From: Bog-756 sp963699345
GTDB lineage: Bacteria; Actinomycetota; Acidimicrobiia; Acidimicrobiales; RAAP-2
Direction: 5' to 3'
DNA length: 64,000 nt
Assembly (NCBI GenBank): GCA_963699345.1
Contig: CAVOTL010000007.1
Span: 1 to 64,000, forward strand
The notes below the pieces were generated by a model. That model saw only the letters and a list, made by a program, of their open reading frames with translations, was not told the DNA's origin and ran no database searches. Shown piece by piece: positions 49,442-58,885 of the stretch; the stretch's first letter is position 1, and every line of letters starts with the position of its first letter. The position numbers were made by a program, and so were the translations under genes.

Positions 49442-51073
49442 TCACTGCTCGAGGAGGGTCTGGCGGCCGCCGCTCAGCTCGAGGTCGACCACCGGGTTGC
49501 GCCACTCGTCACCGGACCGTTCGACCAGGAGGTCGGCCATGTGCGGTCCCCAGCTGCCCGCCGGGTAGAAGTGGAGCGCGCCGCCCGGCTCCGACCAGGC
49601 CTGCAGGTAGGGGTCGACGATGCGCCAGGCCTGCTCCACCTCGTCGGAGCGGATGAAGAGCGTGGCGTCACCCACCATGGCGTCGTGGATCAGCCGTTCG
49701 TACCCGTCGGCCGCCTCCGCCCCGGCGAAGGCGTCGGCGTAGGAGAAGTCCATGGCCACCGACCGGAGGTGGAACTTCTCCCCGGGCACCTTGGCGCCGA
49801 ACTCCAGGCTGATGCCCTCGTCGGGCTGGATGCGCAGGATCAACGTGTTCGGGCGCAGATCACGGCTGGCCCGGTGGTCGAAGAGGAGGAAGGGCACCTG
49901 GCGGAACGTCAGCGCCACCTCGGTGACCCGCGCCGGGAGCCGCTTGCCGGTCCGCACGTAGATCGGCACGCCGGCCCAGCGCCAGTTCTCCACCCGCAGG
50001 CGCAGCGCCAGGTAGGTCTCGGTCTGGCTGTCGGGGGCGACGTCCTCCTCCTCGCGGTAGCCGACGACGGACTCCCCGTCGATTGTGCCCGCGGTGTACT
50101 GGCCCCGCACCGACTTGTCGACGGCCTCGTCGGGGGTCGGGATGTCGATGGCGTGGAGGAGCTTCACCTTCTCGTCGCGGATGCGGTCGGCGTCGGTGCT
50201 CGTGGGGGACTCCATGAGCGTGAGGGCGAGGACCTGCATGACGTGGTTCTGGACGATGTCCCGCAGGGCGCCGGCCGTCTCGTAGAACCCGCCCCGGTGC
50301 TCGACGCCGAGGCTCTCGGACACCGTCACCTGGACCTGCTCGATGTAGCGCCGGTTCCAGATGGGCTCGAAGATGGCGTTGGCGAACCGCAGGGCGAGGA
50401 CGTTCTGGACCGTCTCCTTCCCCATGTAGTGGTCGATGCGGTAGATCTGGCTCTCGTCGAAGGCGGCGTGCATCTGGTCGTTCAGCTCGAGCGCGCTCGT
50501 CAGGTCACGGCCGAAGGGCTTCTCCACCACCACCCGGGCGAAGGTGCCGTCGTCGCCCGGGCCGGCACAGCCGTGCTTGGCCAGGGCGCCGGCCACCAGA
50601 CCGAAGACGCTCGGGATGGTGGCCAGGTAGTACAGGCGGTTGCCGTCGGTGCCGTCGACCTTGTCCGCCTCGTCCAGGTGGGTCTTCAACATGTCGAACG
50701 TGTTCGGATGGTCGTACTCACCGGTGATGTACTTGAACCGCTCGGTGAGCGCCTTCCACTTCGGGCCGCCGTCCGGGGTCGACTCGGCCACGTGCGCCCG
50801 GAACTCCTCGTTGCTCCACTCCGTACGGGCCACGCCGATCACCGTGAAGCCGTCGTCGAGCACCCCCCGGTCGGCCAGGCGCGCCAGGGCGGGCAGGATC
50901 TTGCGACCGGTGAGGTCGCCCGAGGCCCCGAAGATGACCATGGCCACCGGGGGCGCCTTGGACAGCACGGGGGGCAGTGACCGCTTCTTGCCCTCGGCCG
51001 CGCTGGGGGTCCCTGAGCCGGGGTCGCGCACGGCGTCGATCGACGCGGCGATGGCTTCCGGATCGGGGCTCAC
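49442..51073 (-). CDS. zwf: Glucose-6-phosphate 1-dehydrogenase
   Basis: 543 aa from the GTG that overlaps the gnd stop (GTGA). It oxidises glucose 6-phosphate with NADP (or NAD). It has the nucleotide-binding GASGDLTGRKILPAL near 49-63, the substrate/catalytic motif YRIDHYMGKETVQN (the His in RIDHY is the general base partner), and EKPFGRDL. The N-terminal extension of about 40 residues is Ser/Pro/Lys-rich. It is the first committed step of the oxidative pentose phosphate branch, within tkt-tal-gnd-zwf-pgl. No opcA gene is present. Confidence 0.96.
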   Translation of the reverse strand: MSPDPEAIAASIDAVRDPGSGTPSAAEGKKRSLPPVLSKAPPVAMVIFGASGDLTGRKILPALARLADRGVLDDGFTVIGVARTEWSNEEFRAHVAESTPDGGPKWKALTERFKYITGEYDHPNTFDMLKTHLDEADKVDGTDGNRLYYLATIPSVFGLVAGALAKHGCAGPGDDGTFARVVVEKPFGRDLTSALELNDQMHAAFDESQIYRIDHYMGKETVQNVLALRFANAIFEPIWNRRYIEQVQVTVSESLGVEHRGGFYETAGALRDIVQNHVMQVLALTLMESPTSTDADRIRDEKVKLLHAIDIPTPDEAVDKSVRGQYTAGTIDGESVVGYREEEDVAPDSQTETYLALRLRVENWRWAGVPIYVRTGKRLPARVTEVALTFRQVPFLLFDHRASRDLRPNTLILRIQPDEGISLEFGAKVPGEKFHLRSVAMDFSYADAFAGAEAADGYERLIHDAMVGDATLFIRSDEVEQAWRIVDPYLQAWSEPGGALHFYPAGSWGPHMADLLVERSGDEWRNPVVDLELSGGRQTLLEQ

Positions 51074-52005
51074 GTGGGGGACCCCGTCTCCCCGGCGCGG
51101 GTGCCGTCCGCGGTGGTGAACGCGTGGCCGCCGAACTGGTTCCGGAGGGCCGACACCAGGCGGAGCCCGAAGGCGTCCTTCTTCTGCGAGGCGAACCGGG
51201 CGAACAGCGCCGAGGAGATGACCGGGGCCGACACCCCGCGGTCGATGGCCTCCTGGACCGTCCACCGACCCTCGCCGGAGTCGACCACCACGGCCTCGAT
51301 CCGCTCGAAGCCGGACTCGGGACGCAGGGCCCGCTCGGCCAGCTCGAGGAGCCACGAACGGACCACCGACCCGTACCGCCAGATGGCGGCCACCTGGTGG
51401 AGGTCGAGGTCGAACTCGGGAGCCTCGGACATGATCTCGAACCCTTCGGCGTAGGCCTGCATGAGCCCGTACTCGATGCCGTTGTGGACCATCTTGACGA
51501 AGTGGCCGGCGCCGGGTGGGCCGACGTGGGCGTACCCTCCCTCGGGCGCGAGGGCGAGGAAGGCCGGCTCGCAGACCGCCACCGCCTCGTCCGTGCCCCC
51601 GACCATCAGGCAGTAGCCCTCCTTCAGGCCCCAGATGCCACCGGACGTCCCGGCGTCGACCAGGGCGATGCCGTCGGCGGCGAGCTGGGTCACCAGGGGG
51701 GCGGTCTCCTTGTAGTTGGAGTTGCCCCCGTCGATGACCACGTCGCCGGACTCGAACAGGCCGGCCAGGGTGGTGATGGTGTCGTTGGTGGGCTTGCCGG
51801 CCGGGACCATGACCCAGGCCACCCGGGGGGGTTCGAGTGCGGCCGCCAGCTCCTCCAGGGTGGCCACCGGGGTGGCGCCGAAGGCGGCGGCGGCGTGGCG
51901 GGCGTCGGCGCTCAGGTCGAAGGCCACCACCTCGTGCCCGTGCTCGATCAGGCGCTGGGTCATGTTGGCGCCCATCTTGCCGAGTCCGACCATTGCGATC
52001 TTCAT
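51070..52005 (-). CDS. gnd: 6-phosphogluconate dehydrogenase, decarboxylating (short form)
   Basis: 311 aa from the ATG with GGAGGAGC about 5 nt upstream. It oxidises 6-phosphogluconate to ribulose 5-phosphate plus CO2. It has the N-terminal IAMVGLGKMGANMTQRL, DAGTSGGIWGL, and the catalytic region GHFVKMVHNGIEYGLMQA with the conserved Lys. It belongs to the shorter GntZ/YqeC-type group of about 300 aa, which is often NAD-linked, rather than the 470-aa GndA type. It sits between tal and zwf. Confidence 0.95.
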   Translation of the reverse strand: MKIAMVGLGKMGANMTQRLIEHGHEVVAFDLSADARHAAAAFGATPVATLEELAAALEPPRVAWVMVPAGKPTNDTITTLAGLFESGDVVIDGGNSNYKETAPLVTQLAADGIALVDAGTSGGIWGLKEGYCLMVGGTDEAVAVCEPAFLALAPEGGYAHVGPPGAGHFVKMVHNGIEYGLMQAYAEGFEIMSEAPEFDLDLHQVAAIWRYGSVVRSWLLELAERALRPESGFERIEAVVVDSGEGRWTVQEAIDRGVSAPVISSALFARFASQKKDAFGLRLVSALRNQFGGHAFTTADGTRAGETGSPT

Positions 52006-52072
52006 GGATGCTCCTCCGTGGGGGTGGGAAACGTGGGTGGATGTGGGTCCGTCGGGGATCCGCCGGGCGGGA

Positions 52073-53191
52073 TCAGTCGCCCGAGAGGGCGTCCGCCTTC
52101 GTCTTGAGGGAGTCAATCAGGTCGTCGAAGCTGGCGGCGAAGGAGTCGACGCCCTCGGTCTCGAGCACCCCGGCCACCTCCTCCATGTCGATGCCGGCCG
52201 CCGCCAGGCGGTCGATGACCGCCCGGGCCCCGGCGTCGTCCGAGTCGACCGTCCGGGCCACGGTGCCGTGGTCGAGGAATTCGGCCACGGTGCCGTCGGG
52301 CATGGTGTTGACCGTGTCGGGCCCGATCAGCGTGTCGACGTAGGCCAGGTCGGGATAGGCCGGGTTCTTGGTGGACGTGGATGCCCACAGGGGTCGCTGT
52401 ACCTTCGCCCCCTTGGCGGCGAGGGAGTGCCACCGGGGATCCGAGAAGCGTTCGGTGAACAGCGCGTAGGCGAGCCGGGCCTGGGCCACGGCCGCCTTCC
52501 CCCGCAGGTCGAGCAGGGACGTGTCGGCCCCCGCCGCCACCGCCGCCTCGATCCGCTTGTCGACCTCGGTGTCGACGCGGCTGACGAAGAACGAGGCCAC
52601 GCTGGCGACGTGGCTGAGGTCGTCGACCCCGGAGGCGGCCAACGCCTCGAGGCCGGACACGTAGGCGTCGATGACGGCCGCGTAGCGGGTGAGCGAGAAG
52701 ATCAGGGTCACATTGATGCTGCGTCCCTCCGAGATCATCTGGCGGATGGACGGGACGCATTCCTGGGTGGCGGGGATCTTGACCAGCACGTTGGGCTGGT
52801 CGATCCGCTCGTGCAGGCCCCGGGCGGCCGCGGTGGTGCCCTCGGTGTCCCGGGCGAGGGACGGGGCGACCTCCACGGACACGAACCCGTCGGTGCCGCC
52901 CGACTCGTCGAACACGGGGCGCAGGACGGCGAGGGCGTGGTCGATGTCGTCCACCACCATGTCCCAGTACGCGTCCTCGACCGGGGTGGTGGCGATGAGG
53001 GAGGCGAACTGGTCGTCGTAGGTGTCCTGGCCGCTGATCGCCTTGGCGAAGATGGTGGGGTTGGACGTGACGCCCCGGACGCCCTGGTCGACGAGGCCCT
53101 GCAGGGTGCCGTCCTGGAGCCAGTCGCGCCGCAGGTTGTCGAGCCACGGGCTCTGGCCCTGCTCCGTGTAGAGATCGTGCAGTCTGGTCAT
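52073..53191 (-). CDS. tal: Transaldolase
   Basis: 372 aa, the actinobacterial TalB-like size. It moves a dihydroxyacetone unit between sugar phosphates via a Schiff base. The catalytic Lys is in NVLVKIPATQECVPSI (about 135-137); the family N-terminal GVTSNPTIFAKAI is present, and SFFVSRVDTEVDK marks the second half. SD GAGAGGAC precedes the ATG. It sits 73 nt after tkt. Confidence 0.96.
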   Translation of the reverse strand: MTRLHDLYTEQGQSPWLDNLRRDWLQDGTLQGLVDQGVRGVTSNPTIFAKAISGQDTYDDQFASLIATTPVEDAYWDMVVDDIDHALAVLRPVFDESGGTDGFVSVEVAPSLARDTEGTTAAARGLHERIDQPNVLVKIPATQECVPSIRQMISEGRSINVTLIFSLTRYAAVIDAYVSGLEALAASGVDDLSHVASVASFFVSRVDTEVDKRIEAAVAAGADTSLLDLRGKAAVAQARLAYALFTERFSDPRWHSLAAKGAKVQRPLWASTSTKNPAYPDLAYVDTLIGPDTVNTMPDGTVAEFLDHGTVARTVDSDDAGARAVIDRLAAAGIDMEEVAGVLETEGVDSFAASFDDLIDSLKTKADALSGD

Positions 53192-53264
53192 CGGTGGTCC
53201 TCTCGGGTCCGGTTGTCGGGCCGGTGCGCCCTGGTCCTCGGGGTACTGCCCGGTCGTTCCCGGT

Positions 53265-55280
53265 CTAGTCGGTGCGGCGGAGCAATTCGGTGGCCCGGGC
53301 GGCCACGTTGACGGGGTCGAAGCCGAACTCGCGCATCACGACGTCGCCCGGGGCCGACGCTCCGAAGTGGTCGAGGCCGACCGAGGCGTCGGCGTAGCGC
53401 TCCCACCCGAAGGTGGTGGCGGCTTCGACGGACAGGACGGGGACCTGCGGCGGCAGCACGGCGTCCCGGTAGCCGTCGTCCTGGAGGGCGAAGAGCTCCC
53501 AGGACGGCATGGAAACCACGCGGGCCCGCGTGCCCCCCTCGGCGAGCAGGGCTGCGGACTCGAGGCAGAGCGACACCTCGCTGCCCGTCCCGATGATGAC
53601 GACCTGGGCCGGCCCGTCGCCGGGATCGGCCAGCACGTAGGCACCCCGGGGGACGCCCACCTCGGCCCGGTCGACGGTCTCGGCGAGGACCGGAAGGTCC
53701 TGGCGGCTCAGGATGAGGGCGGTGGGGCCCTCGGAGTCGACGGCGACCCGCCAGGCGTGGGCCGTCTCGTTGGCGTCGGCGGGACGGATCACCCGGAGAC
53801 CGGGCATGGCCCGCACGGCCGCCAGCTGCTCGACGGGCTGGTGGGTGGGGCCGTCGTAGCCCAGCCCGATCGAGTCGTGGGTCCACGAGTAGATGACGTG
53901 GGCCTCGGAGATGGCCGCCACCCGCACCGCGCCGCGCATGTAGTCGGAGAACACGAAGAAGGTCCCGCCCACCGGGATGATCCCGCCGTGGGTGGCCATC
54001 CCCGTCATGACCGCACCCATGGCGTGCTCGCGGATCCCGTAGTGCAGCAGGCTGCCGCCGGGGTCGGCGGCGGACTGGGCGGTGGCCCCCGCCAGGGCCA
54101 TACCCGTGTTGCCGGTCAGGTCGGCACTCCCGGGCAGGAGGCCGGGCAGCTGCCCCGCGGTGGCGTCGATGCAGGCCTTGACGGCCTTGCGGGTGGCCAT
54201 CGGGCCGTCCTCGGGGGTGAAGGTCGGCAGGTCCGACTCCCATCCGGGCAGTCCGTGGCCCCGCAGGGCGGCGTCCCACCGGGACCGGTCGCCGTCCCAG
54301 GCCTCGAGGCGGGCCGCCCACTCCGCCGTCATGGCCTCGCCCCGCGGGATCGTCGACCGGTACATGGCCACGACCTCGTCGGGCACCCAGAAGGTCTCGT
54401 CGGCGGGGAGCCCCAGGATCTCCTTGGTGGCCCGGGCCTCCTCGTCGCCGAACGGGTCGCCGTGGGCCTTGGCCGAGTCGGTCAGGTGCGGGGCCGGGTA
54501 GCCGATGTGGCTGCGCAGGACGATGAGCGAGGGCCGGTCCTCCTCGGCCCGGGCCCGCCGCAACGCCGCCTCGAGGGCGTCGACGTCGTTGGCCGCCTCA
54601 CCCACCTCGTCCACGTGCCAGCCGTAGGCGCGGAACCGCTCGCCCGGGTCGTCGTCGAGGCTCAGCTCGGTCGGACCGTCGATGGTGATGTGGTTGTCGT
54701 CGTAGACGTAGACGAGGCGGCCGAGCTGCAGGTGGCCGGCGAGCGACGCCGCCTCGTGGGAGATGCCCTCTTCGAGGCAGCCGTCGCCGGCGATGACGTA
54801 GGTGTGGTGGTCGCACAGCTCGGGCGAGAAGTGGGTGCGCAGCCAGCGCTCGGCGATGCCCATGCCGACACCGTTGGCGAACCCCTGGCCGAGCGGCCCG
54901 GTGGTCACCTCCACCCCCTTGGTGTGGTGGAGCTCGGGGTGGCCCGGTGTCTTGCTGCCGAAGGACCGGAAGTGGCGGATGTCGTCCAGGGTGAGCCCGT
55001 AGCCCGTCAGGTAGAGCATCGAGTAGAGCAGGATCGAGGCGTGACCGTTGGAGAGGACGAAGCGGTCCCGGTCCGGCCAGTCGGGGTCGGCCGGGTTGTG
55101 CCGCATCACCCGGGTGAACAACACATGGGCGAGCGGGGCGAGTGCCATCGCCGTGCCGGGGTGGCCCGACTTGGCGGCGCGCGGTGCGTCGATGGCCAGG
55201 CCGCGGATGACGTCGATCCCGAGCTGTTCGAGCTCGGGGGACGGAGCGGGGTCGAGTGGTGACGGGAGAGGGGAGGCCAT
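53265..55280 (-). CDS. tkt: Transketolase
   Basis: 671 aa. The thiamine diphosphate enzyme transfers two-carbon units in the pentose phosphate pathway. Residues 1-330 are the PP domain (SGHPGTAMALAPLAH with the cofactor His nearby, GDGCLEEGISHEAASLAG, DDNHITIDG), followed by the Pyr domain (YGIREHAMGAVMTGMA) and a C-terminal domain. The ATG at 55280 is preceded by a leaderless-type TAGGGT 7 nt upstream that overlaps the FIST stop, so tkt probably starts its own transcript and leads tal-gnd-zwf-pgl-fbiC-LOG. Confidence 0.96.
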   Translation of the reverse strand: MASPLPSPLDPAPSPELEQLGIDVIRGLAIDAPRAAKSGHPGTAMALAPLAHVLFTRVMRHNPADPDWPDRDRFVLSNGHASILLYSMLYLTGYGLTLDDIRHFRSFGSKTPGHPELHHTKGVEVTTGPLGQGFANGVGMGIAERWLRTHFSPELCDHHTYVIAGDGCLEEGISHEAASLAGHLQLGRLVYVYDDNHITIDGPTELSLDDDPGERFRAYGWHVDEVGEAANDVDALEAALRRARAEEDRPSLIVLRSHIGYPAPHLTDSAKAHGDPFGDEEARATKEILGLPADETFWVPDEVVAMYRSTIPRGEAMTAEWAARLEAWDGDRSRWDAALRGHGLPGWESDLPTFTPEDGPMATRKAVKACIDATAGQLPGLLPGSADLTGNTGMALAGATAQSAADPGGSLLHYGIREHAMGAVMTGMATHGGIIPVGGTFFVFSDYMRGAVRVAAISEAHVIYSWTHDSIGLGYDGPTHQPVEQLAAVRAMPGLRVIRPADANETAHAWRVAVDSEGPTALILSRQDLPVLAETVDRAEVGVPRGAYVLADPGDGPAQVVIIGTGSEVSLCLESAALLAEGGTRARVVSMPSWELFALQDDGYRDAVLPPQVPVLSVEAATTFGWERYADASVGLDHFGASAPGDVVMREFGFDPVNVAARATELLRRTD

Positions 55281-55287
55281 CGGCCAA

Positions 55288-55293
55288 ACCCTA
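55288..55293 (-). promoter_or_regulatory. -10 box (TAGGGT), leaderless start of tkt
   Basis: On the minus strand TAGGGT ends 7 nt before the tkt ATG. Its TAG is also the stop codon of the FIST gene. Confidence 0.55.
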
Positions 55294-56489
55294 CCGGTCG
55301 GGCATCGCCGGGTGTGTACCCGGGGATGGAGCGAACCGCTCCCGGAACAGGGCCGCGGAGACGGCGAAGTTGTGGACGAAGTTCGTGCCGCCGACCGGAC
55401 CGAATTCGCCGGCGGCGAAGAGTCCGCCCACCGGGACGGGTCCGAGGGCGGCGGCCAGGGCGCCGGCGTCGTGGTGGGCGTCGTCGAACAGGCGGGTGCC
55501 GCGGCCGTTGCAGGTGAAGAGCAGGGCGGCGTCGGCGCGGCGGCCGGCGAGGGTGGTGACCAGGTCGGCCGCCGCGGTGGCGGCGTCTCGCACGGCGAAC
55601 CGGACGGGGTCGCCCAACGGGACGCGGTCCTCGACCGACAGGGCCCCCGACGACCGCTCGACCCCCAGCAACGGCCGGTACAGCAGGTCCCGGGGTCCCG
55701 GATCGAGGACGGTGGCGTCGACACAGCGCCCGAGCAGGAGACCGTTGCCCTCGAGACCGGCGATGTCGTCTCGGTCGAGATGTTCGGCGATCTCGTCGAC
55801 CATGCACTCCATGGCCGGCCGCCCCGCGATCTCGAGCACCAGGTTCCGCTCCACCCGGGTGACGGTCAGCATGCGGCCGAAGGGGCGACAGCCCTGGGAC
55901 AGCACCGGCACCACCTCGGTGGCCGGACCGAGCAGTACCACGACCGCCCCGTCCGACACCACCCGGTCGCCGACGGCGAGCCGGGTCCCGCCGGGGCCCG
56001 AGGCGCCCGACGCGTACCCCCCGACGACGGGCAGTCCGGGGTGCCGGCGACCGACCAGGGCGCACAGGTCGGCGGCCGGAAAGGTGAACGGGTCGGCGAG
56101 CACCACGGCCGCCGAGGGGGCGAAGCCGATGTCGTCGGGCCATCCGGCGATGTCCCACGAGTCGTCGGGACGGCGGGTGGCCGACAGCGTCGCCGTGCGC
56201 AGCGGGCCGACCTGGCCGGCCCACAGACTGACACCCGGCAGCTCCTCGACCTCGGTACCCGAGCCCACCACCGACTCGGCGGCGCAGCCGATCAGTCCCA
56301 AGGGGTGGAGCAGGGTGTCCACCGTGGTGACGACGTCCTCGAGCGCCCCGCGTGGGACCGGGTGACGGTCACCACCACGAGGTCCGGTCGCTCGCCGACC
56401 TCCTCCAGGACCGCACCCACCACCTCTCCGGTGGCGTGGCTGGTGACCGGGTGGCGCGAGAGGGCGCTGGCGAAGGCGGCCGGGCTCAC
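55291..56489 (-). pseudogene. FIST domain signal transduction protein, split by a one-base deletion
   Basis: The GTG at 56489 overlaps the cupin gene stop (GTGA) and opens SPAAFASALSRHPVTSHATG, then DLVVVTVTRSHAG; this frame then fails. The rest, from about 56345 down to 55291 in another frame, reads LEDVVTTVDTLLHPLGLIG, then CAAESVVGSG, then the FIST N and C domains (VVGGYASGASGPGG; FTCNGRG; GPVGGTNFVHNF). One extra G in the run at 56346-56349 restores a continuous protein of about 399 aa. FIST proteins bind small ligands such as amino acids and couple to signalling. It is a base-call error or a recent break. Confidence 0.8.
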
Positions 56490-57502
56490 GCGCCCGGCGC
56501 GGCGAACCGGATGTCGAGCGAGCGCAGATAGGAGTGGAGCCCGGCGTCCTGGATCGGGACCAGGCGGGCGGGTCGGCCGGACTCGTTGTGGTGGCTGTGC
56601 CAGAGTCCGGGCGGGGTGACGAAGGCGCCGGCGGACTCCCACTCGACCCGTTCGGGGTCGACGATGACGCCCCGCTCGTCGACCTCGTGGCCCACCAGGG
56701 TGTAGCAGCCCGGCGCGCAGTCGGTGATGAGGTCGAGCGCCACGCTCTGGTGGCGGTGGGGGCGCTGGACGCGGTCGGCCGGCAGGACGCCCAGCATGGC
56801 CCACAGGGTGTGGGTGACCGTCAGGGTCTGGGGATGGGCGACGTTGCCCAACAGGATGCTGACCCGGTTGCGGGAGGCCGCGTCGGGGTGGGCCTCGACC
56901 TCGGCCAGGTGGGCGAGGGCGGTGTCGCCGTGGTAGCGGGTGGGGGCGAAGCGCGCCGGTCCCGGTGACACCCCCAGGTAGGTGAGGAGCGGGGCGTCGG
57001 TCACGCGGTAGAGGAGGGCACGTCCGGCGGGATCGGCCCGGTGGCGGGAGGTGCAGCCCGACGGCAGGGTCACGAAGTCGCCGGTCGCCCAGGCGATGGT
57101 CCCCCCGGTGGGGGCCCGGTCGTCGTCCGGTCCGGACACCCGGCGCTCGAACTCGGTCCGACCCGATCCTTCGAGCACGTGGTACAGCTCGCTCGTGGCA
57201 TCGGGGACGGTGACGAGCGACGCTCCCGGCTCGAGCACCACGAAGGCCGCCAGGAGCGCCGGGGCGGTCGCCGGGTAGGTGACCCCGAGGGCGCCCGACA
57301 GGTCGAGGGGCACGACCCGGGTGCCGGGTCCGGCGTGGAGCGCGGGGGAGAAGCGGGCCACCGGCACCGGGGGGACGGAACCCGAACCGACGGGATCGGC
57401 CGCCGCCGAGTACTCGTAGAAGCGGGCGTCCCCGGACCAGTCCTCGGTGGCCTCGCCGACCCGGAGCCCCGGGACCGGACCGTCGTGCGCGTCGATGGCC
57501 AT
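56486..57502 (-). CDS. Double-cupin protein, gentisate 1,2-dioxygenase-like
   Basis: 338 aa with two cupin domains. The first, around 85-165, has YHVLEGSGRTEFE and FVTLPSGCTSRHRA. The second, around 230-320, carries likely metal ligands RPHRHQSVALDLI (two His) and the late LWHSHHNES (three His). The overall layout follows gentisate/1-hydroxy-2-naphthoate dioxygenases. The catabolic neighbours expected of a gentisate pathway (maleylpyruvate isomerase, hydrolase) are absent, so the substrate is uncertain. Its stop overlaps the FIST start, so the two are coupled. It is divergent from the thioesterase gene. Confidence 0.75.
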   Translation of the reverse strand: MAIDAHDGPVPGLRVGEATEDWSGDARFYEYSAAADPVGSGSVPPVPVARFSPALHAGPGTRVVPLDLSGALGVTYPATAPALLAAFVVLEPGASLVTVPDATSELYHVLEGSGRTEFERRVSGPDDDRAPTGGTIAWATGDFVTLPSGCTSRHRADPAGRALLYRVTDAPLLTYLGVSPGPARFAPTRYHGDTALAHLAEVEAHPDAASRNRVSILLGNVAHPQTLTVTHTLWAMLGVLPADRVQRPHRHQSVALDLITDCAPGCYTLVGHEVDERGVIVDPERVEWESAGAFVTPPGLWHSHHNESGRPARLVPIQDAGLHSYLRSLDIRFAAPGA

Positions 57503-57509
57503 GGCCCCC

Positions 57510-57515
57510 AGTATC
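57510..57515 (-). promoter_or_regulatory. -10 box (GATACT), leaderless start of the cupin gene
   Basis: Minus-strand GATACT ends 7 nt before the ATG at 57502. It departs from TANNNT at the first base. Confidence 0.4.
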
Positions 57516-57546
57516 GCCGCTCCGTGGGTGGGCGTGTCGCCGGCGG

Positions 57547-57552
57547 TAACGT
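57547..57552 (+). promoter_or_regulatory. -10 box (TAACGT), leaderless start of the thioesterase gene
   Basis: TAACGT ends 6 nt before the GTG at 57559. No Shine-Dalgarno sequence is seen. Confidence 0.55.
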
Positions 57553-57558
57553 CACGGC

Positions 57559-57969
57559 GTGGCCGACCCCCGCATCCAGGTGCCCCCCAACTGCGAACTG
57601 ACGCTCGGCATGACCTGTGTCGACAAGGCGGTGCCGGGCCGGACGGTGTGGCGGATGCGGGCCGACGAGCGCTTCGCCAACCCGGCGGGTGTGGTCCAGG
57701 GCGGATTCCTCGGGGCCATGGCCGACTCGGCCATGGGCTCGGCGGCCGTGACCTACGCCCGGGATGCGGGCCGCAAGGTGTTCGCCTCCAACGTCGAGAT
57801 GAAGACCAGTTTCCTGGCCGCCGCGCGGGTGGGCACCGTCCTCGAGTGCACGGCCCATGTCGTCTCGGGAGGGTCGCGGGTGGCCTTCGCCGAGGCCGAG
57901 GTCGTGGACGACGCCGGCCGGGTGGTGGTGCGGGCCAGCTCGACGTACCTGTTCACCGGGAGGGAATGA
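57559..57969 (+). CDS. PaaI-family hotdog thioesterase
   Basis: 136 aa, the normal size of a single hotdog domain. The core motif is NPAGVVQGGFLGAMADSAMG, where the usual HGG of the family is QGG while the downstream catalytic Asp is kept. A second conserved part is TSFLAAARVGTVLECTAHVV. It hydrolyses acyl-CoA thioesters; the acyl group cannot be told. It is divergent from the cupin gene and followed by a 131-nt gap. Confidence 0.88.
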   Translation: MADPRIQVPPNCELTLGMTCVDKAVPGRTVWRMRADERFANPAGVVQGGFLGAMADSAMGSAAVTYARDAGRKVFASNVEMKTSFLAAARVGTVLECTAHVVSGGSRVAFAEAEVVDDAGRVVVRASSTYLFTGRE

Positions 57970-58100
57970 GCGGAGGGTCGCGACCGGGCTGGCTAAGGTT
58001 GGGCAGTCCGATCGCCGGGTACCGCTGGGAGGCGGGTCGCGGAGCGGTCGGCGCCGCACCGGCACCGGGCCGGGTCGCGGTGGAGCATCCGAGGAGGAAT

Positions 58101-58463
58101 GTGGCGCCAGGCCGGAAGGACGGCAAACGAGGGCTCGGCGGCCTTCGCGACGAGAGTCAGGAGGTCGTGACCCTCGTCATCGACTACATCAAGCAGGAGA
58201 CCCTCGACCCGGTCAAGGGTCTCGGTCGCTACGTGGTCTTCGGTGTCCCCGGCTCGATCGCCCTCTCCGTCGGTCTGGTGATCCTGGCGGTGGGCTTCCT
58301 GCGGCTGCTGCAGGGGGAGACCGGCAGCACCTTCACCGGCAACCTGTCCTGGATCCCCTATGTGATCTGTACGGTGGTGGTCGTCCTCATCGCCTTCGTG
58401 GCCGTCAAGGCCGTGAGCCGCGGGCAGACCCCGAACCAACCGTCCGACAAGGAGCAGGCATGA
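58101..58463 (+). CDS. Phage-holin-superfamily-like membrane protein (holin-X type)
   Basis: 120 aa from a GTG with GAGGAGG just upstream (spacing about 3). Two membrane helices are clear: VFGVPGSIALSVGLVILAVGFLRLL and WIPYVICTVVVVLIAFVAVKAV. The N-terminal helix (TLVIDYIKQETLDPVKGLGRY) is amphipathic. The pattern matches the actinobacterial Holin-X/DUF1469 group of two-helix proteins, which are not phage lysis genes. It overlaps the next gene by 4 nt (ATGA). A -10-like TAAGGT lies at 57995-58000. Confidence 0.75.
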   Translation: MAPGRKDGKRGLGGLRDESQEVVTLVIDYIKQETLDPVKGLGRYVVFGVPGSIALSVGLVILAVGFLRLLQGETGSTFTGNLSWIPYVICTVVVVLIAFVAVKAVSRGQTPNQPSDKEQA

Positions 58464-58672
58464 GTCCGGCCGAGGAGAAGATCACCCGGGACCAGATCGA
58501 GGCGAAGCTCCGCGACCTGTCCACCGGGGTGACCGGCGAGGCCGAAGAGGTCAAGTCCCAGGCGCTGGCCATCGGGCTGGCCGTCGTCGTCGTGTCCGTG
58601 ACCGTCGTCTTCCTGATCGGACGCCGGATGGGCCGACGCAAGTCCACCATCGTCGAAGTGCGCAGGATCTGA
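58460..58672 (+). CDS. Small single-pass membrane protein, unknown
   Basis: 70 aa. It has a charged N-terminal amphipathic segment (AEEKITRDQIEAKLRDLSTG), one membrane helix (ALAIGLAVVVVSVTVVFLIG), then a basic tail (RRMGRRKSTIVEVRRI). It is encoded in a tight cluster of three small membrane-type genes and overlaps the previous stop. It may form a complex with its neighbours; function unknown. Confidence 0.75.
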   Translation: MSPAEEKITRDQIEAKLRDLSTGVTGEAEEVKSQALAIGLAVVVVSVTVVFLIGRRMGRRKSTIVEVRRI

Positions 58673-58675
58673 GCC

Positions 58676-58885
58676 GTGGAGACCCTCCTCCGCTATCTGC
58701 AGGTCCGGTCCTTCGGCCGGGGGATGCGGGGCTACAACACGGCCTGGTTCGTGGTCGGCGCCGCGCTGTGGATGCTGATCCGGGCCCGACGGAGCGAGGA
58801 CGTGGTCTACCGGACCAAGCTGAACCCCGGGGAGCGCCTGATCATCCGGGCGGGGCCGCCGGACCCGTCGGGCACCGGCTCCTGA
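58676..58885 (+). CDS. Small membrane protein, unknown
   Basis: 69 aa from a GTG 3 nt after the previous stop. One hydrophobic segment (NTAWFVVGAALWMLIRARR) is followed by a basic/acidic mixed tail (RTKLNPGERLIIRAGPPDP). The tight spacing indicates cotranscription with the two genes before it and with trmI 5 nt after it. No family recognised. Confidence 0.7.
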   Translation: METLLRYLQVRSFGRGMRGYNTAWFVVGAALWMLIRARRSEDVVYRTKLNPGERLIIRAGPPDPSGTGS

